In this document: positions 35,506 to 48,230 of the stretch, in pieces
Numbering within the stretch: the stretch's first letter is position 1
Layout: every line of letters begins with the position of its first letter
DNA from: Selaginella tamariscina
Lineage: Eukaryota > Streptophyta > Lycopodiopsida > Selaginellales > Selaginellaceae
DNA: 64,000 nucleotides
Assembly (NCBI GenBank): GCA_003024785.1
Contig: PUQB01000074.1
Span: 124,001-188,000, forward strand
Direction of reading: 5' to 3'
Made by a program: the position numbers and the translations under genes
Notes under the pieces: model-generated
Database searches by the model: none
What the model saw: the letters and a program-made list of their open reading frames with translations, nothing else
What the model was told of the DNA's origin: nothing

Positions 35506-36223
35506 TCAGATTCCAGGCAGTGGTGGAAGTGGAGTAATTGGAAGGAGACTAAGGAGCGAATTAACAGCCTAAGCATGTCTAGAAGCGCAGTTAAGAGAGT
35601 GGTGAGTGGCGGCACAAGTCCAGAACCGACTAAGGGTGATATGATGCCAAGCAGGTGTTGAATTAAATTCAGTTCACCGAAGATCACATTTGCGATTGCA
35701 CTGTTTAATGGAGTACCACCGCGTACTGCAAAAATTGTAATAAATTTAATATTAATTAACTATGTAAAAATGATATATTTAATTTTTCAGTATAAGAAAA
35801 TACTATTTTAATTCTACTTAAATAAACACACTTAAAAAACGTAAAAATGTAATATAGGAAAAAAGCCGATTAACATTACATAATAATTCTGGATATTATC
35901 AAGTATTCATTATTTATTAGTAATTATTACTCACATAGTGCAGTAACGAGGGGAATAAGCGTATCGATTGTATTATTCGTAAGCTGAATGATAGCCGCAA
36001 GCTGCGAAATGGGTATCGTCTGGTTTAATACTCCCTGGACATTGTATAATGCCATTAAGTGGTCCTGTTCAAACAATACTTATGATATAAAAAAGAGAGA
36101 AAAAAAGATAGAAACACACACACACACGCACGCACACACACACATAGACACACTACCTGCAGTCACAGAAGAAGAACACACAAAGAGTAAAATAACGGCT
36201 GCGAAAAGAAGCTTGAAAGTCAT
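35506..36223 (-). CDS. Small secreted protein, family copy S1 (frame-broken)
   Basis: Exon 1 36223-36157 encodes a signal peptide, MTFKLLFAAVILLFVCSSSV..A. Exon 2 36064-35935 and exon 3 35725-35506 encode a mature part rich in Leu, Ile, Pro and Asn (QLAAIIQLTNNTIDTLIP; LVGSGLVPPLTTLLTALL). Introns are GT-AG; the first contains a CA/CG-type microsatellite. Compared with copy S3, exon 2 lacks two bases after ATTATACAA and exon 3 lacks one near CTTAGGCTG; with those the C-terminus ends SLLPITPLPPLPGI. There are no conserved cysteines and I know no family. Presumably secreted. Confidence 0.6.
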
Positions 36224-36289
36224 TGTTACTTTGTTGTTGCTTGTTGAGTAACTGAGATTTGGTAAGTTTAATAACTAGAAAGGGCGCTA

Positions 36290-36620
36290 AAATAGTGTTT
36301 TCTTTCAGGATCAAAATTTTCAAAAATTCGTACCAATTTGTGAAAACGAAGCTGATTTGAACAAGTTGAAATTGTGGCGCCAATTTTCAAAATGACGTAT
36401 TTAAATTTAGACAGATGTTCCCATAACATAATAGAATTGAGACAGATATGCACGCGGAATACCATTTTAAGGATCAAATTTTCAACTTCTATACCAATTT
36501 TTGAAAATGAAGTTGATTTAAACAAGTTGAAAATGTGGCGCGAAAAAATTCAAATGACGTAATATAATTGAGACAGTTATGTACAAATATTCATGTGAAA
36601 AACACTTATTGGTTATATAC
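36290..36620. promoter_or_regulatory. Upstream modules of S1 with GGCGCGAAAA and TGACGT
   Basis: Upstream of S1 on its coding strand, two modules (about 36374-36415 and 36531-36580) each carry TGGCGC(C/G)AA.. then CAAATGACGTA and ATTGAGACAG. GGCGCGAAAA is the reverse complement of the E2F consensus TTTTCGCGCC, and TGACGT is a bZIP core. Regulatory role is inferred from motif and repetition. Confidence 0.45.
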
Positions 36621-37070
36621 TAATATATATTAAATCTTTTTAATTTAAATTGCATTAGAATTCTTCATTTTCGACAATGCCGCTTACCAACTCATTAAAA
36701 CGATAGAGAAGATAGAGATAGAATGTATTGCCATTAAATTTTATTTAGTTATATAAAAATTATATCAAAAATATATTATGTTTTGATAAAGGAATTATCT
36801 AATATAATATAATTGATTAATTTAAATTTTATTTAATAAATCTTATAATTATGATGGTAATATTGCACATTATAAGATCCCTGATAGAGATGTATATCCG
36901 GGCTCTTACACTTAGAAACTAAATTATTGATATATTTTAACTTTATATAATTATTATTTTTTAAATAAAATTTATGTATATATAACATATTTAAAGTAAA
37001 ATGTCTATGAAAATAAAGTATATAAATAGATAATGTGATTATGCTTATATATATATATATATATTACACG

Positions 37071-37165
37071 CTCATTGGCCACGCATTTCGATATATACAC
37101 ACAATGCTCCGGATTTGAATCCTGCAGCAGGCCTCTTAGAAGAAGCACTCACAAAGATGCACTTT
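37071..37165 (+). pseudogene. Relic of PPR gene exon 1
   Basis: Matches the minus-strand exon at 60748-60594 in its middle part (GCTCATTGGCCACGCATTTC, then GAATCCTG..GGCCTC.TAGAAG). Here it lies on the plus strand and has lost both ends. Confidence 0.7.
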
Positions 37166-37816
37166 ATATTGAAATAATATCATCATTGAATGGTATATGC
37201 ACAAATCCAATATATATATAGTCCAGGAAATTGTTGTCATTGTGGCATACTTATGTTAGACACATACACCGTGCACAATATGTGTGTATGTATGTTTATG
37301 TATATGTCCGTGTCTTCTTGTTTTGGAACCTAGTATATGCATTTTCTACTAGACAGAGAAGAGAGATGGTTACCCCGGTTTTTCCCTGTTCCAGGATCGA
37401 ATGTGTGTGTGTGTTTATATATGTGTGTGTGTGTTCCGCTGTACAGCTCGATTCTGTGAAGAAGCACTGATTGTACACAGAATTTCATGAAATTACTGAT
37501 TTTGTGCAGAAATTCATTTTTGTAGCATACCTCACAAGATTTTGCCCGCCAAGAAGAACCCTAACGCCACTACTGGAACCCTAAACCCCAAAAGACTCAG
37601 TCAAGAATTAACGGCTATATTAATGTTGATTAGTTAAGCTAATCAAATGAGCACGACGATGTGATAAGTATCACTTTCTTTTAACAAACAAAGTTATATA
37701 TTATTGATTGGTCACTCTCAAGAAACTGTTTAAAATAATGGATAATCTAATGGTTTTGCACAAAGTCTTTCTTTTAATTTTTAAAGTTGTTATTATTATT
37801 ATTATTATTTATATTA

Positions 37817-37848
<32 letters not shown>

Positions 37849-38336
37849 CATAAACCATGGTTTCTAAGTGTATAAGTTTTTATACACATGTTTGCAATTA
37901 CTATATGTTCCTTTTAATAATTAAATCACTAATTAATTTATTATTTCACATATATAAGTGGGACAGTAGTTTTTGGTGGGCGATGATGCAGCATAACTTA
38001 ATAATTTAACCTTAAATTCTATTTAAAAAAGTGTAATTATATATATCTTTTCTCTAATATAAGAAGGTTTAAATAAGTGTAGAAAATTTAAATAATATCT
38101 ATGTTTAAAGTAATGGGTATTACGAAAAATTAAAATATACTGTTTAAAATTAATAAAATTGAATACCAATTATATTTCAAAGATATAATTTAATTAATAT
38201 CTATTTATACAAATTAAGTGAGAATGCTTCATTATAATAAAGTATAGATATGATATATATTTAAAATTAAGTGACTATATAAGATATTAATTAATATTAC
38301 ATAATAATTCTGGATATTATTTATTACACATAGTCA

Positions 38337-38499
38337 CCAGTAACGATGGGCTTAAGCTTATTAATTGTATTATTCACAAGCTGAAAGAACTGTGAGAAAA
38401 CCCATAGATAACACACACACACACACACACACTCACACAGTCACAGGAGAAGAAGACACAAATACAATAATGGCTGCAAAAAGAAGCTTGAAAATTATT
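38337..38499 (-). pseudogene. Relic of small secreted protein gene (S4)
   Basis: Exon-1-like sequence at 38431-38497 has lost its ATG (reads ATAATTTTCAAGCTTC). Exon-2-like sequence at 38337-38380 reads LVNNTINKLKPIVTG. No exon 3 seen. Confidence 0.6.
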
Positions 38500-38539
38500 T
38501 TCCGGGATCAGAAATTCGTACCAATTTGTGAAAATGAAG

Positions 38540-38900
38540 TTGATTTAAACAATTTGAAAAATATGGCGCGAATTTTTCAAATGACGTATTTGAATTCAAA
38601 CAGATTTTCCATATGACATAATAGAATTAAGACAGTTATGTTTTATACAGGCGGAATACCTTTTAAGGATCAAATCAGCAATTTGCGAAAATGATGTTGA
38701 TTTAAACAAGTTGAAAATGTGGCGAGAAAATTCAAATAATTGAGACAGATATACACGTGGAATATCTCAAAGTTTCAAATTTTCGTAGAAATTTAATGAG
38801 GTATTCCACGTGGACAAAAGTACATTTCTGAAAATGTGGCGCGAAAAAATTCAAATGACATAACATAATTGAGACAAAAATGCACTTTTATACACGTGGA
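38540..38900. promoter_or_regulatory. Upstream modules near S4
   Basis: Modules at about 38563 (GGCGCGAATTTTTCAAATGA), 38722 (GGCGAGAAAATTC) and 38836 (GGCGCGAAAAAATTCAAATG) with ACACGTGG nearby. Same family as those at 36290. Confidence 0.4.
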
Positions 38901-39179
38901 AAACCCTTATTGGTTATATACTAATATTTATTATAATCTTTCTACTTTGAATTGTATTGTTTTGACAATGCCGCTTACCAACACCAAAAAGAGAAATGTA
39001 TTGACTTCAAAACTATTTAATTATATAAAATCTTAAATATATTAATGTTTGGATATAATATAAATGGGTATATTACTATATAATAATGATATTACGCATT
39101 TGCGCTTTAATATATTTATAATCATTTAAACATTTTAATTATAATAAAATGTTTTATGGAAACTTATCATAACCAATAA

Positions 39180-39920
39180 AAACGTGTTTAACTCATAAAT
39201 TAGAGTATATATTAGACGACATAACATAAGAGGAGTACGAGGATTTCTGTGAATAGCCTCCTCGGAAACAAATCCCCGTGCATCTGGCAAGCATTCAAGA
39301 GAGCAAAGCAAGCTACGCCACAACCTTCCCTCCGCTCCACCTGATAAGCTCCTCCGCCTCCTCCAGCTTCCTGCTCTCCCCAGCAAGTCAATCATACAAC
39401 TATAATGTTCGTCTTCTACACACTTAAGTTCCTCGGTAGTATCCCAAACTGCACGCACGCCTCCTCAAACATCCCAGCGTGGGCACACGCGAAGAGCACC
39501 CCTGTGTATGTCACCCCATTAGGAGCACATCTCCAGTCCAGAAAATCCCTCTGCATTCTGTGCGTATTCCACTACCATCGCATTCCATGAAACCACATTC
39601 CACCAACACAAATGCAACGAGTTCTCGAATATCCGCCTTGCTTCCTGCAGCTCCCCGCATTTCCCATACAAGTTCACCAGCGCAGTAGATATCATACACC
39701 CTCTCTCTGTCCCACACGCCTTCACTCTCTCATGCACGATCTTCCTTCCTTGAGCGACTTCATATCACAACACGCACCTATCACAGTCACGTACGTCAGC
39801 TCGTCCGGTTCGATAGAGTTCCAACGCCTCCTCCGAAAGCCCCCTCTCTGCATATGCCGTAAGCATTGTTTTCCATGACACAGCGGTTTTCACTGGCATC
39901 CAGTCGAACACATCATATGC
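39180..39920 (-). pseudogene. Duplicate of PPR gene 3' part, broken
   Basis: Closely matches 57300-58100 (DEHYSCMIDLLGRAG, MYGKCGELQEARRIFENSLH-type sequence) with frameshifts. The match stops at CACATC near 39918, where a copia fragment begins, and resumes at 43984. Confidence 0.85.
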
Positions 39921-42900
39921 TTTCCCCTTAGGCAAGACATGGGAAGAATTAGTTGGCACACTCTTGAATGAAGAAAGCAAGTGCAAGAACAGGGAAGCTT
40001 TTCCTCTTCCAATTCTGGGAAAATGAGTTGTTGTACGCTGGAGTACACTCTTCAAATTTTAAGAAACGAGCTTCTTTGTCAAATTCTTACAACAACAGCA
40101 AGTTTAATGGAGAATGTAATTTTTTATCACATTTGGGGCATAAAGAACATGATTATGACAAAAAGAAAAGGGCTGAACAACAAGAGCAAGCCAATTGTTA
40201 GAAGTAGTCTTCTTCACGCAAGTAGACTGAACCTGATGGCAAAGAAAAAGGCATTAATAGTCCAAATCTTGATGTTGTGACAAATTGATAACACAAACAA
40301 GCCTACTGCTAATGACTTATGACTAGACTCAGGAGGCTACCATGCATGTGACACCACTATAATCGATGCTATCCGACTACCAAGAGTTGGATGGCTCAAA
40401 TGAAGTTGTTTAGGGGATTCCTATCCCTACAAAGTCGTAGGACAAGGTACTTTGCTGGTGCAACTGTCATATAACTTGGAAATTTCTCATGAAGATAGTT
40501 CTTAGGTATATATTGTGTGCTACACAATTGTGGGTAGAATTTGCATCTGGCGAGGAGAGACAAATCCGAAACTTCCACTATAGTTCCTAGATTATCTCAC
40601 ACGTTGCTTTATGTTGAGCATGGAGCAAAAGTAGGCATGTTCATCTACTTTATTGATCATGGAGCACAAGTAATTGATGCACAAACTAAGGATAAAGTGG
40701 TGGTGGAACTCTCTATCGACTGATTTTGTGATTCTTCCTTTAGCTCCAGCTTTGGCCTTGGTGGCTGCTTTTGTTGAAGTATCTCCTTTGCAATTGTGGC
40801 ATCAATGACTTGGACATCCACACGAGACAGCAGTTTGGACATTGGCATCTCAAGGTTGCTTCAATTTTCCCTCAAAAGTAGCACTTCCTTTCTATGAGCC
40901 TTGTGTAGCTAGCAAAACATCATTTTCCATTTTCTGTGCGTTCTAAGACTCAAGCTTCATGCCTTCTACTGATGTTTGCCCCATCATATTGGAATCACAA
41001 GGTGGAAAGAGGTACTTTGTGACATTCTTGGATGAATTACTCGCATTACCTTGAGTTTATCTCCTAGCTCGTAAATATGAGGTTTTCATGTACTTCCAAA
41101 CTTACAAGGCCTATGCAAAGAACCTCCATGGTTGCTCTATCAAAAAAATTTCGTTGTGATAAAGGGCAACGAGTTTAAAAGTTTTTGCACTACAACTAGC
41201 ATTTAACAAGCAATATGCTATTGTTGGAGCTCATCAACAAAATAGACAGTAGAACAAATGAAACAGGACTATTGTGGAGTTTGCTTGCCGCATGTTGCAA
41301 CAATTTGGATTACCACCTTCTTTTTGGAAGAAGCAGTCAACATTGTTGTCTACTTGCACAATAGGCTTCCCACGTAAGTGTTACCTAGTGAAGTTACTCC
41401 TTTTGAGTGTTGGAATGAGTCTAAACCAACTTTGGATCACTTGAGGACATTTGGTTGTTATAGCCTACTTGCAATATTCCCAAGGATAAGCGACAACATA
41501 AGCTTCAAACAAAGATTGATAACTACATCTTCTTGGGATACAGTGTGAACATTCTAAATAATATCGTCTCTACTCATTGAAGATGAGAAAAAATTCAAGA
41601 AAAATAAGATGTTATCTTTGATGAGAGTCGTTTCTACAGTGATAGTGCTGAGATAAATGAATATCTGAGCCTTTGCTAGTTTAATTATTGAAATTGTTGT
41701 GGTTAATCCAATCAACACTATGTCAACGATGGGTGTGGCTACTTCATCATCATCGATTACTACAATTATGGGTCCTACTATTCTTACTGCTCCTCCTCCA
41801 AATCCTGTAGTACCTCTAGTGGCTTCTAACCCTTAATTTGGTGTCAACCATGAAACTCTTCTTCCATTTAGGTTCTTTCTCCTCTAGCTTCACCCGTGGC
41901 TCCTCTTACAGCTGAGAGGCATTTACCAACATCTCTTATGATGCCTCCTAGTTCTCAAGCACAGGATTTAGCATTTGTATTTGATGGAGATGAGGAATTT
42001 TAAGTTGCTAAGCATGTTTCTTCTTATGGAACATCTTTCAATTCAATGGGAGGACCCTCTTCATCTTGAATGGAAGCTTTACCATTAGAGGTACCTGTTT
42101 CTACTTTGCACCAATCTAACCGTGTGTTACATCCGAGCTTTTGAAGCCTTAAAGTCGTTTGATTTCTTCATTCATCAATGTCGCAAGAATTGACCTTCCA
42201 AGAAGTTAATTTTGTAGGATTTGTTGTTTGAGTTGCCCTAGTTGAGCCAATTCCTATTGGAAGAAGCTCTACCTAGTCCTCACTATAGTGAATGGGATGC
42301 TGCTATGTAAAGTGAAATGCAATCTCACATTCAGAAGGGCACTTTCAAAAAGACAACTTTACTTATTGGAGCTCACCTAATTGGTACACATTGGGTTTTC
42401 TTAGTACTTTACAACCCAAACATGACTATGAAGAATTTCAAAACAAGATGAGTGGCCAAAGGATTCACACAAGTTGTTGGACTTGATTTCACAAAGACTT
42501 ACTCTCATGTGGTTAAACTTATCTCAATTGAAATGATCTTGGCCTTGGTAGCATCCCACAATCTGAATGTCCACCAGATGGACGTGAGAACTACCTTTCT
42601 CAACAGGGAGATAGAGGAAGAGGTGTAGTTGCTCAACTAGAAGGCTTCATCAATCCATGTACTTAAGTTTTTTATGATCGTTGCACTCTATGTGGACAAT
42701 TGCATTAGGGTTGCCAATGTACTGCCTATGCTACTTGATCTCATAGGCAAAACTCTTTATTGCCTTTGAGATGACAAATTTAGGCGAGCTGAATTTCTGC
42801 CTTGGCATATAAGTGTTTAGAGATTGACAAGCTAGAACACTCTCTCTTTCACAGAGGCATTATGTGAGAGAAATCCTAAGCTATTCCAATATGGCTGACT

Positions 42901-43129
42901 ACAAATCAGTGTCTACACTTGCGGAGTTGGGCATCAAACTCACAACCGACCTTTCTCCTTTGATTGAAGATGAATGAGCTGAGATGAGCAATGTTCCCTA
43001 TCGTCAAGCTATTGGGAACTTAGTGTATTTGATTGTTGCTACACGACCATAGCTAGCTCAAGCTGTTGGAAGTATTTCAGCCTTCCTTGAGAACCCTGGA
43101 CCCAAGCACTAGATTGCTATAAAATTAAT

Positions 43130-43265
43130 CTTTCGCTATTTCCAGGGCACACAGAATTTCATTATGAGATATGAGGCCAATGCTAATTCTCACCTACTTG
43201 GGTTATTTTCACGGCACATAGAATTTCGTTCTGAGATATGAGGCCAATGCTAATTCTCACCTACT
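43130..43265. repeat. 62-bp tandem duplication in the copia RNase H region
   Basis: GAGATATGAGGCCAATGCTA followed by ATTCTCACCTACTTGGGTTA occurs twice, at about 43168 and 43230. Confidence 0.9.
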
Positions 43266-43761
43266 TGGGTTATGCGACACAGATCATGCTGGCAATCTGG
43301 ACACACAACACTCCACTACTGGCTATGCATTCATTGTATATTGTTAGCTGGTGCAGTCATAGACAGCTCATTGTGGCTTTGTCCTCTGTTGAAGACTTAG
43401 TAGAGTTTATTGACATCGCGAATGTTGCTAAAGAAGCTGTTTAGGTATGCAATCTACATCAAGATTTGCTACACAAGCTAGAAGGCCTATTCTCTCTATT
43501 CCGATAATCAGAGTGCTTTTTGGCCTTGATTAAGGAGATTTGTTATAACGCATGTACAAAGTATATCGAACATTTGCTATTTTAAGATTAAGGAGCTTGT
43601 AGAACAAGGGTAAACTGTTGCCCTACTAAGAAGATACTGGCAAATGTTTTCACAAAATCTCTCTCTTAGGAAAATTTGAACTCCATTGTTCTTCTCTTGG
43701 CGTGCTTCCTCACCTGGCTTTTGTCGTTTGAGTGGGCTGTAGCTGATCGATTGAGTGGGAG

Positions 43762-43983
43762 TGTGAGGTGACAGTTGGATCAGCTGCCATGTGTCTGATG
43801 CGTGGCGGCACACGATGCGTTTGTTCAGTTTAAATTAGGGGTCATTATACACACAATGAAGCACTAAGTTTTCTGTTACTAACAGTCCAGAGGAGTGTCC
43901 AAGTGATGAGTCTTACTGTTGTATATAAAGCATCATATGCAATAGAAAGATGTATTGTGTCTACCACTTTTGAAAATATAACA
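43762..43983 (+). repeat. Putative 3' LTR of the copia element
   Basis: About 222 bp, from TGTGAGGTGACAG to ATATAACA, with a TATA-like TATATAAAGC at about 43922. It is followed immediately by the resumed PPR sequence TGCGGTTGCTAAG. Confidence 0.65.
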
Positions 43984-44305
43984 TGCGGTTGCTAAGTAGA
44001 CACTCGAGACCCTCCCGCTCACTATCACCCGCTCGTGGATGAGCTTCCCGACTTTAACCGCATCCAGCCTCTCACACATTTCCAGCACACTCATGTAAGT
44101 CACCTCGTCGGCCTTCACTCCCTCGTGGTCCATCCTTCGGTACACATCCAGAGCCTTCCGAGATCATGGTCGTCCCTGGACTAGGCCATCGCTTTAAACA
44201 CCTTCTCCGCCCTTGATACGTCCCCCTATCTCCCACAAACACCCACAGGTTGTTGTTCAAGACACCGACCGCTGCTATTCGCGTATGTATCATCTCCAGT
44301 CCGAG
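43984..44305 (-). pseudogene. Duplicate of PPR gene, second part after copia insertion
   Basis: Matches about 58138-58505. It keeps an open reading across the point where the main PPR gene breaks: here GGGAGGGTC encodes SGRVSSVYLATA, seven bases where the main copy has six Gs. Confidence 0.85.
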
Positions 44306-44969
44306 TTATTGCAGGTGTTGTCGTTGTCATTACACACGCACGCACACGCGCACACACACACACACATATATATATATATAGAGAGAGAGGGGGGGGGGAC
44401 GTGTGTGTCTGTATTTTAAAATTTAAAGATATTCATATTGTGAGTGCTCTTTTCCGAGTGTATAAAAGCTTCTTTGTACACATGTTTTGTAATTACTATA
44501 TAGTTTCCTTTTAATAATGTACATTTTTTAAATAGTATATTTTAAGAGTTTAATCTTAAATTATATTTTAGAAATGTAGAAACTTTAAAAAATATCTATG
44601 TTTAAAGTAATGGAAATAGAGTAGTAGTATCTTATGTTTAAAATAAAATAACTTAAATACCAATTGTGTAGTATAAATTTAAAAATATAATTTAATTAAT
44701 ATAAAATATACATATCTATACGTTGTTACATTTTATATAGATATCTTTAAACATAAAATGTGTACGTGTGTGTTAGAGAAGAATATAGAATTCATTTGCT
44801 TATATGCATAAATTAATTTAAATAATACAAAAACTTAAAGCTACATCTTATACATTTGTACAAATATTTATATATAAACATACACATAAAGTTTTTTTTA
44901 TTGTGCATTATTTAGAGAGAGGGAGACAGTATCCCAGACTTTACTATAGCATATATTACTAAAAAACCT

Positions 44970-45613
44970 TCAGAGTCCAGGAAGTGGTGGAAGTGGAAGG
45001 AGACTAAGGAGCGAATTAGCAGCCGTAAGCATGTTTAGAAGTGCAGTTAAGAGAGTGCCGAGTGGCGGCACAAGTCCAGAACCGACTAAGGGTGATAAAT
45101 TGCAAGCAGTGCTTGAATATTATTCAACTGACCCAAGGTCACATTTGCGATTGCCCTGTTTAATGGAGTGCCAACGTGTGCTGCAAAAATTGTAATAAAT
45201 CCAATATTAATTAACTATGTAAAAATGATATATTTTATTTTTCAGTATAGGAAAATACTATTTTAATTCTACTTAAATAACACACTTAAAAAGGTAAAAA
45301 TGTAATAATAATTCTGGATATTATCAAATATTGATCATTTATTACTCACTAAGTGCAGTAACGATGGGAATAAGCGTATTGATTGTATTATTCACATGCC
45401 GAATACATGGAAGACTAACAATGGGTATAGAGTGGTTTAAAACTCCCTGGACTTCATTTATAACGTCGTCAAGTGGTCCTGTTCAAAACAATACTATTGA
45501 ATATAGAAACGATAGAAAACACACACGCACACACACATACACACACTACCTGCAGTCACAGAAGAACACACAAAGAGTAAAATAACGGCTGTGAAAAGAA
45601 GCTTGAAAGTCAT
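44970..45613 (-). CDS. Small secreted protein, family copy S2 (one frame break)
   Basis: Exons 45613-45550, 45478-45350 and 45180-44970, GT-AG with matching phases. Signal peptide MTFKLLFTAVILLFVCSSVT, then GPLDDVINEVQGVLNHSIPI, HVNNTINTLIPIVTAL, NRAIANVTLGQLNNIQALLA. The frame breaks near 45090 (GCAATTTATCACC versus GGCATCATATCACC in S1). Beyond it the family frame runs PLVGSGLVPPLGTLLTALL to PLPPLPGL and a stop at 44970-44972. About 21-residue signal peptide and roughly 110-residue mature part. Its 5' region has the same GGCGC/TGACGT modules as the other copies. Confidence 0.65.
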
Positions 45614-45739
45614 TATTGCTACTTTGTTGAGTAACTGAGATTTGGTAAATATAATAATTAGAAAGGGCGCTTAAATATTATTTTCATATCAAATTTTCAA
45701 AAATTCGCATTTTCAACTTGTTCAAATCAACTTCGTTTT

Positions 45740-46215
45740 CACAAATTGGTATGGCGCCAATTTTTCAAATGACGTATTTAAATTTAGATAGATTTTCCAT
45801 ATGAATAATAGAATTGAGACAGATATGTAATTTTATACAGGCGGGAATACCATTTTAAGGATCAAATTTTCAATATCTATACCAATTTCTGAAAATGATG
45901 TTGATTTAAACAAGTTGAAAATGTGGCGCGAAAAATTCAAATGACGTAATATAATTGAGACATATGTACTTATATTCATGTGGAAAACACTTATTTGTTA
46001 TATACTCTAATATAGAATACTAATAGAATTGAGACAGATAGGAAGTTTTATACACGCGGAGTACAAATTTAAGGATTAATAAATATTCAAAGTTTCATTG
46101 CAATTAAGAAAATGATGCTGATTTAAGCAAGTTGAAAAGAGAAATTCAAATGACGTAATATAATTGAGACAGATATGTACTTATATTCATGTGGAAAACA
46201 CTTATTCGTTATATA
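45740..46215. promoter_or_regulatory. Upstream modules of S2
   Basis: Modules at about 45752 (GGCGCCAATTTTTCAAATGA), 45920 (GGCGCGAAAAATTCAAATGA) and 46140 (ATTCAAATGACGTAATATAA), with ATTGAGACA repeats. Confidence 0.4.
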
Positions 46216-46490
46216 CTAATATATATATATTTTTCTAATTTGAATTGCATTAGAATTTTTCATTTTCGACGATGCCGCTTACCAACTCATTAAAATGACA
46301 CAGAGAAGAGTTGGATAGATTGACTTTAAATTTAATTTAGTCATATAAAAATTATTATGTTATGTTTTGATAAAGGAATTAACTAATATAACATAACTGA
46401 ATAATTTAAGTTTATTTAGTAAATTTTATAATTATATAATAATATTACACATTATAAGATAGATATATTACACAGGAAACACACCAAAAT

Positions 46491-47583
46491 GATTAATTAA
46501 GGTTAGGATAACAAAGGCAAAATAGATTCCTTATTATATCTAGGTCGTCTTTAAATTAGATACAGGTTATTTTAATTATATAATTAGCAATTCCATAAAT
46601 AATTTTAAATTTTTTTAAGAATATATCATTAATACCAATGAGCCTTGTTTTTAAGTATCGACATCTTACACATGATATGTCATAATTTTTATTATAACTC
46701 CTTTTTACTTTTAACATTTATTATTGTTACCTATTGAAATATGTTAATAAGCTTTGGGTATGGAGAAAACAAGTTTGCTTAGTGCACTTGAGTATATAGT
46801 GATGGTCCAATCAAGTGTCATTATGTACTTAGAAACTTAAAGTTAACACTTACATTTAGAAAATTCTGGTTTTTAAATTTACCTTGATTTTCCATGTTTT
46901 AATTAGATGAGTTTGGATATTCTTAGAAATACCCTAGGGCTGACCTAACACTAGGGTTAACCCTAACCCCACCAAGTAGGGATCCATGCTAACCCACTTT
47001 ATAAAATAGGAAACATGGATAAGGGTTTCTATCACATATATTAAGTATTATATGTACTATATGTAGTGGAGTTCCTGGTTCAAATTAAACTAGTTATTTT
47101 TTTTATCGATGTAAGTTCTAACTGTGTTATTAAGGTACAACCTATATTGTGCTGTCTCAACTTTCAAACAATAGAGGTATGTTCCACTTTCGAGGTAACC
47201 TATCCTTAATGGTGACGAATATGTGCCTGGGAGGTATTGTTGATGTGCACATTTCAAGGGTGCATATCTTCAGCTCCTCCTTCACATCAAGTTAAGAATA
47301 GCATTACAACTAAGTAGGGCATAATCGTGTCTTGTACAACTGTGGGCATGGAATTTTGGATGAAGGTTCTCTTCATCAAGGGGTTCTAGAGGTGGCATCT
47401 ATGAGCCACGTTTGTGGCACTAGGTATAACTCTTGAATCTGAGGGGCTATGGCGAGATAGCTGACATTTAGAAATAGTGTCATATGAAGATGCGGCACTA
47501 GGCTAGATACTACATAGTACAACACCTGAGGCACACCCTTTGAGATTGTCTCATGGGCTTAACGTTGAGAGGTTAATACTCTA
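46491..47583. other. No gene recognised
   Basis: AT-rich to about 46900, then mixed sequence with CCCTAACCC-type strings near 46960-46975. No long open frame and no protein I recognise. It may be old transposon sequence. Confidence 0.5.
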
Positions 47584-47588
47584 GCAAG

Positions 47589-47653
47589 TGAAAGAAAAGG
47601 AGAGACAAGACTCAAAGTCGATCATACATTAATAAAACTACTCACTATAAATG
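47589..47653 (-). repeat. Partial 3' LTR of minus-strand copia
   Basis: TGAAAGAAAAGGAGAGACAA through ATAAAACTACTC matches 50904-50968, then the match ends. Confidence 0.85.
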
Positions 47654-48230
47654 TCGAAGTTTTTACTTAGTGCCACAAAGGCGGCTTGTTAAATGCTAAC
47701 CCTGGAATCCCTCTCTAGAAACCCTACAAAATCTGGTAAAGTAACCCATATTAAGAACCCAACCCTTAGGAACTTAAATCCCCAGTTGACCAAGTCCATA
47801 AACAAGGCTCACCTTGTGAATCAGGATATGTGGACCAGCCGAGCTATAGGTATCATTCCTAACTTGGCGTGGTTGAGGCGGTCGGAGCAAGGCCTCAACT
47901 AGTAGTTCTACGGAACGTGAACTTGGGCAATGCTTTTGAGCTTGCAAGCAGGTTTTGGACTAAAGAATTTGATTAACTCCTTGAAAGTGACATACCTGGT
48001 CATAAAGGCAAGATCCTGCAACGATAAGGATAGTCTAACCCAAAGGTGAGATGTACCCATGTCATGTGGAAGTTAGGGCAGCACAATAAAGGGTTGCGCC
48101 AAGCTTAGCTTGCATTAGTAGGAGGTTAACGAGCTTCTTTTGAACCTAGGAAGCCTCACTACATATACTCTACCTTAATTATGTGATGGAACCCCCTCGC
48201 CCCGCCCCCTCCCCCCAACATATACCGAAA
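47654..48230. other. Unassigned sequence inside the copia element
   Basis: Lies between the partial LTR and the RNase H region. Short open frame at 47693-47902 without recognisable homology, and a C-rich run at about 48187-48218. Confidence 0.4.

Larger units (their letters stand above)
35210..39930. repeat. Segmental duplication, copy 1 (continuation)
   Basis: Follows directly from 21395 across the Mutator-like element and matches 53560-58100 in order: secreted-protein gene, promoter modules, TTTTTGGTGGGC.ATGATGCAG block, relic secreted gene, PPR 3' end. A PPR exon-1 relic (37071-37165) and its leader lie inside, where the other copy has a shorter equivalent (55780-56030). Confidence 0.75.
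39920..43983 (+). mobile_element. Ty1/copia element, 5'-truncated and decayed
   Basis: Order on plus: gag zinc-knuckle remnant (about 40100-40180, GHKEHDYDKKK); GAG-pre-integrase remnant near 40770-40850 (WHQ..GHPHE.AVWTLAS-like); integrase remnant 40960-41480 (VEFACRMLQQFGLPPSF); reverse transcriptase 42340-42630 (VKLISIEMILALVASHNLNV, QMDVRTTFLN); RNase H near 43260-43340 (GYATQ/DTDHAGNLDTQHSTTGYAF). A purine-rich GAGTGGGAG precedes the LTR. No 5' LTR was found. Many stops: dead. Confidence 0.85.
44390..46490. repeat. Segmental duplication, third partial copy
   Basis: Matches 53290-55560 and 35210-36900: (GA)n-G-run, GTGTATAAAAGC.TC/TACACATG, secreted-protein gene, upstream modules. Its flank at 44461-44490 supplies the empty target site of the Mutator-like element. 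Confidence 0.8.
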
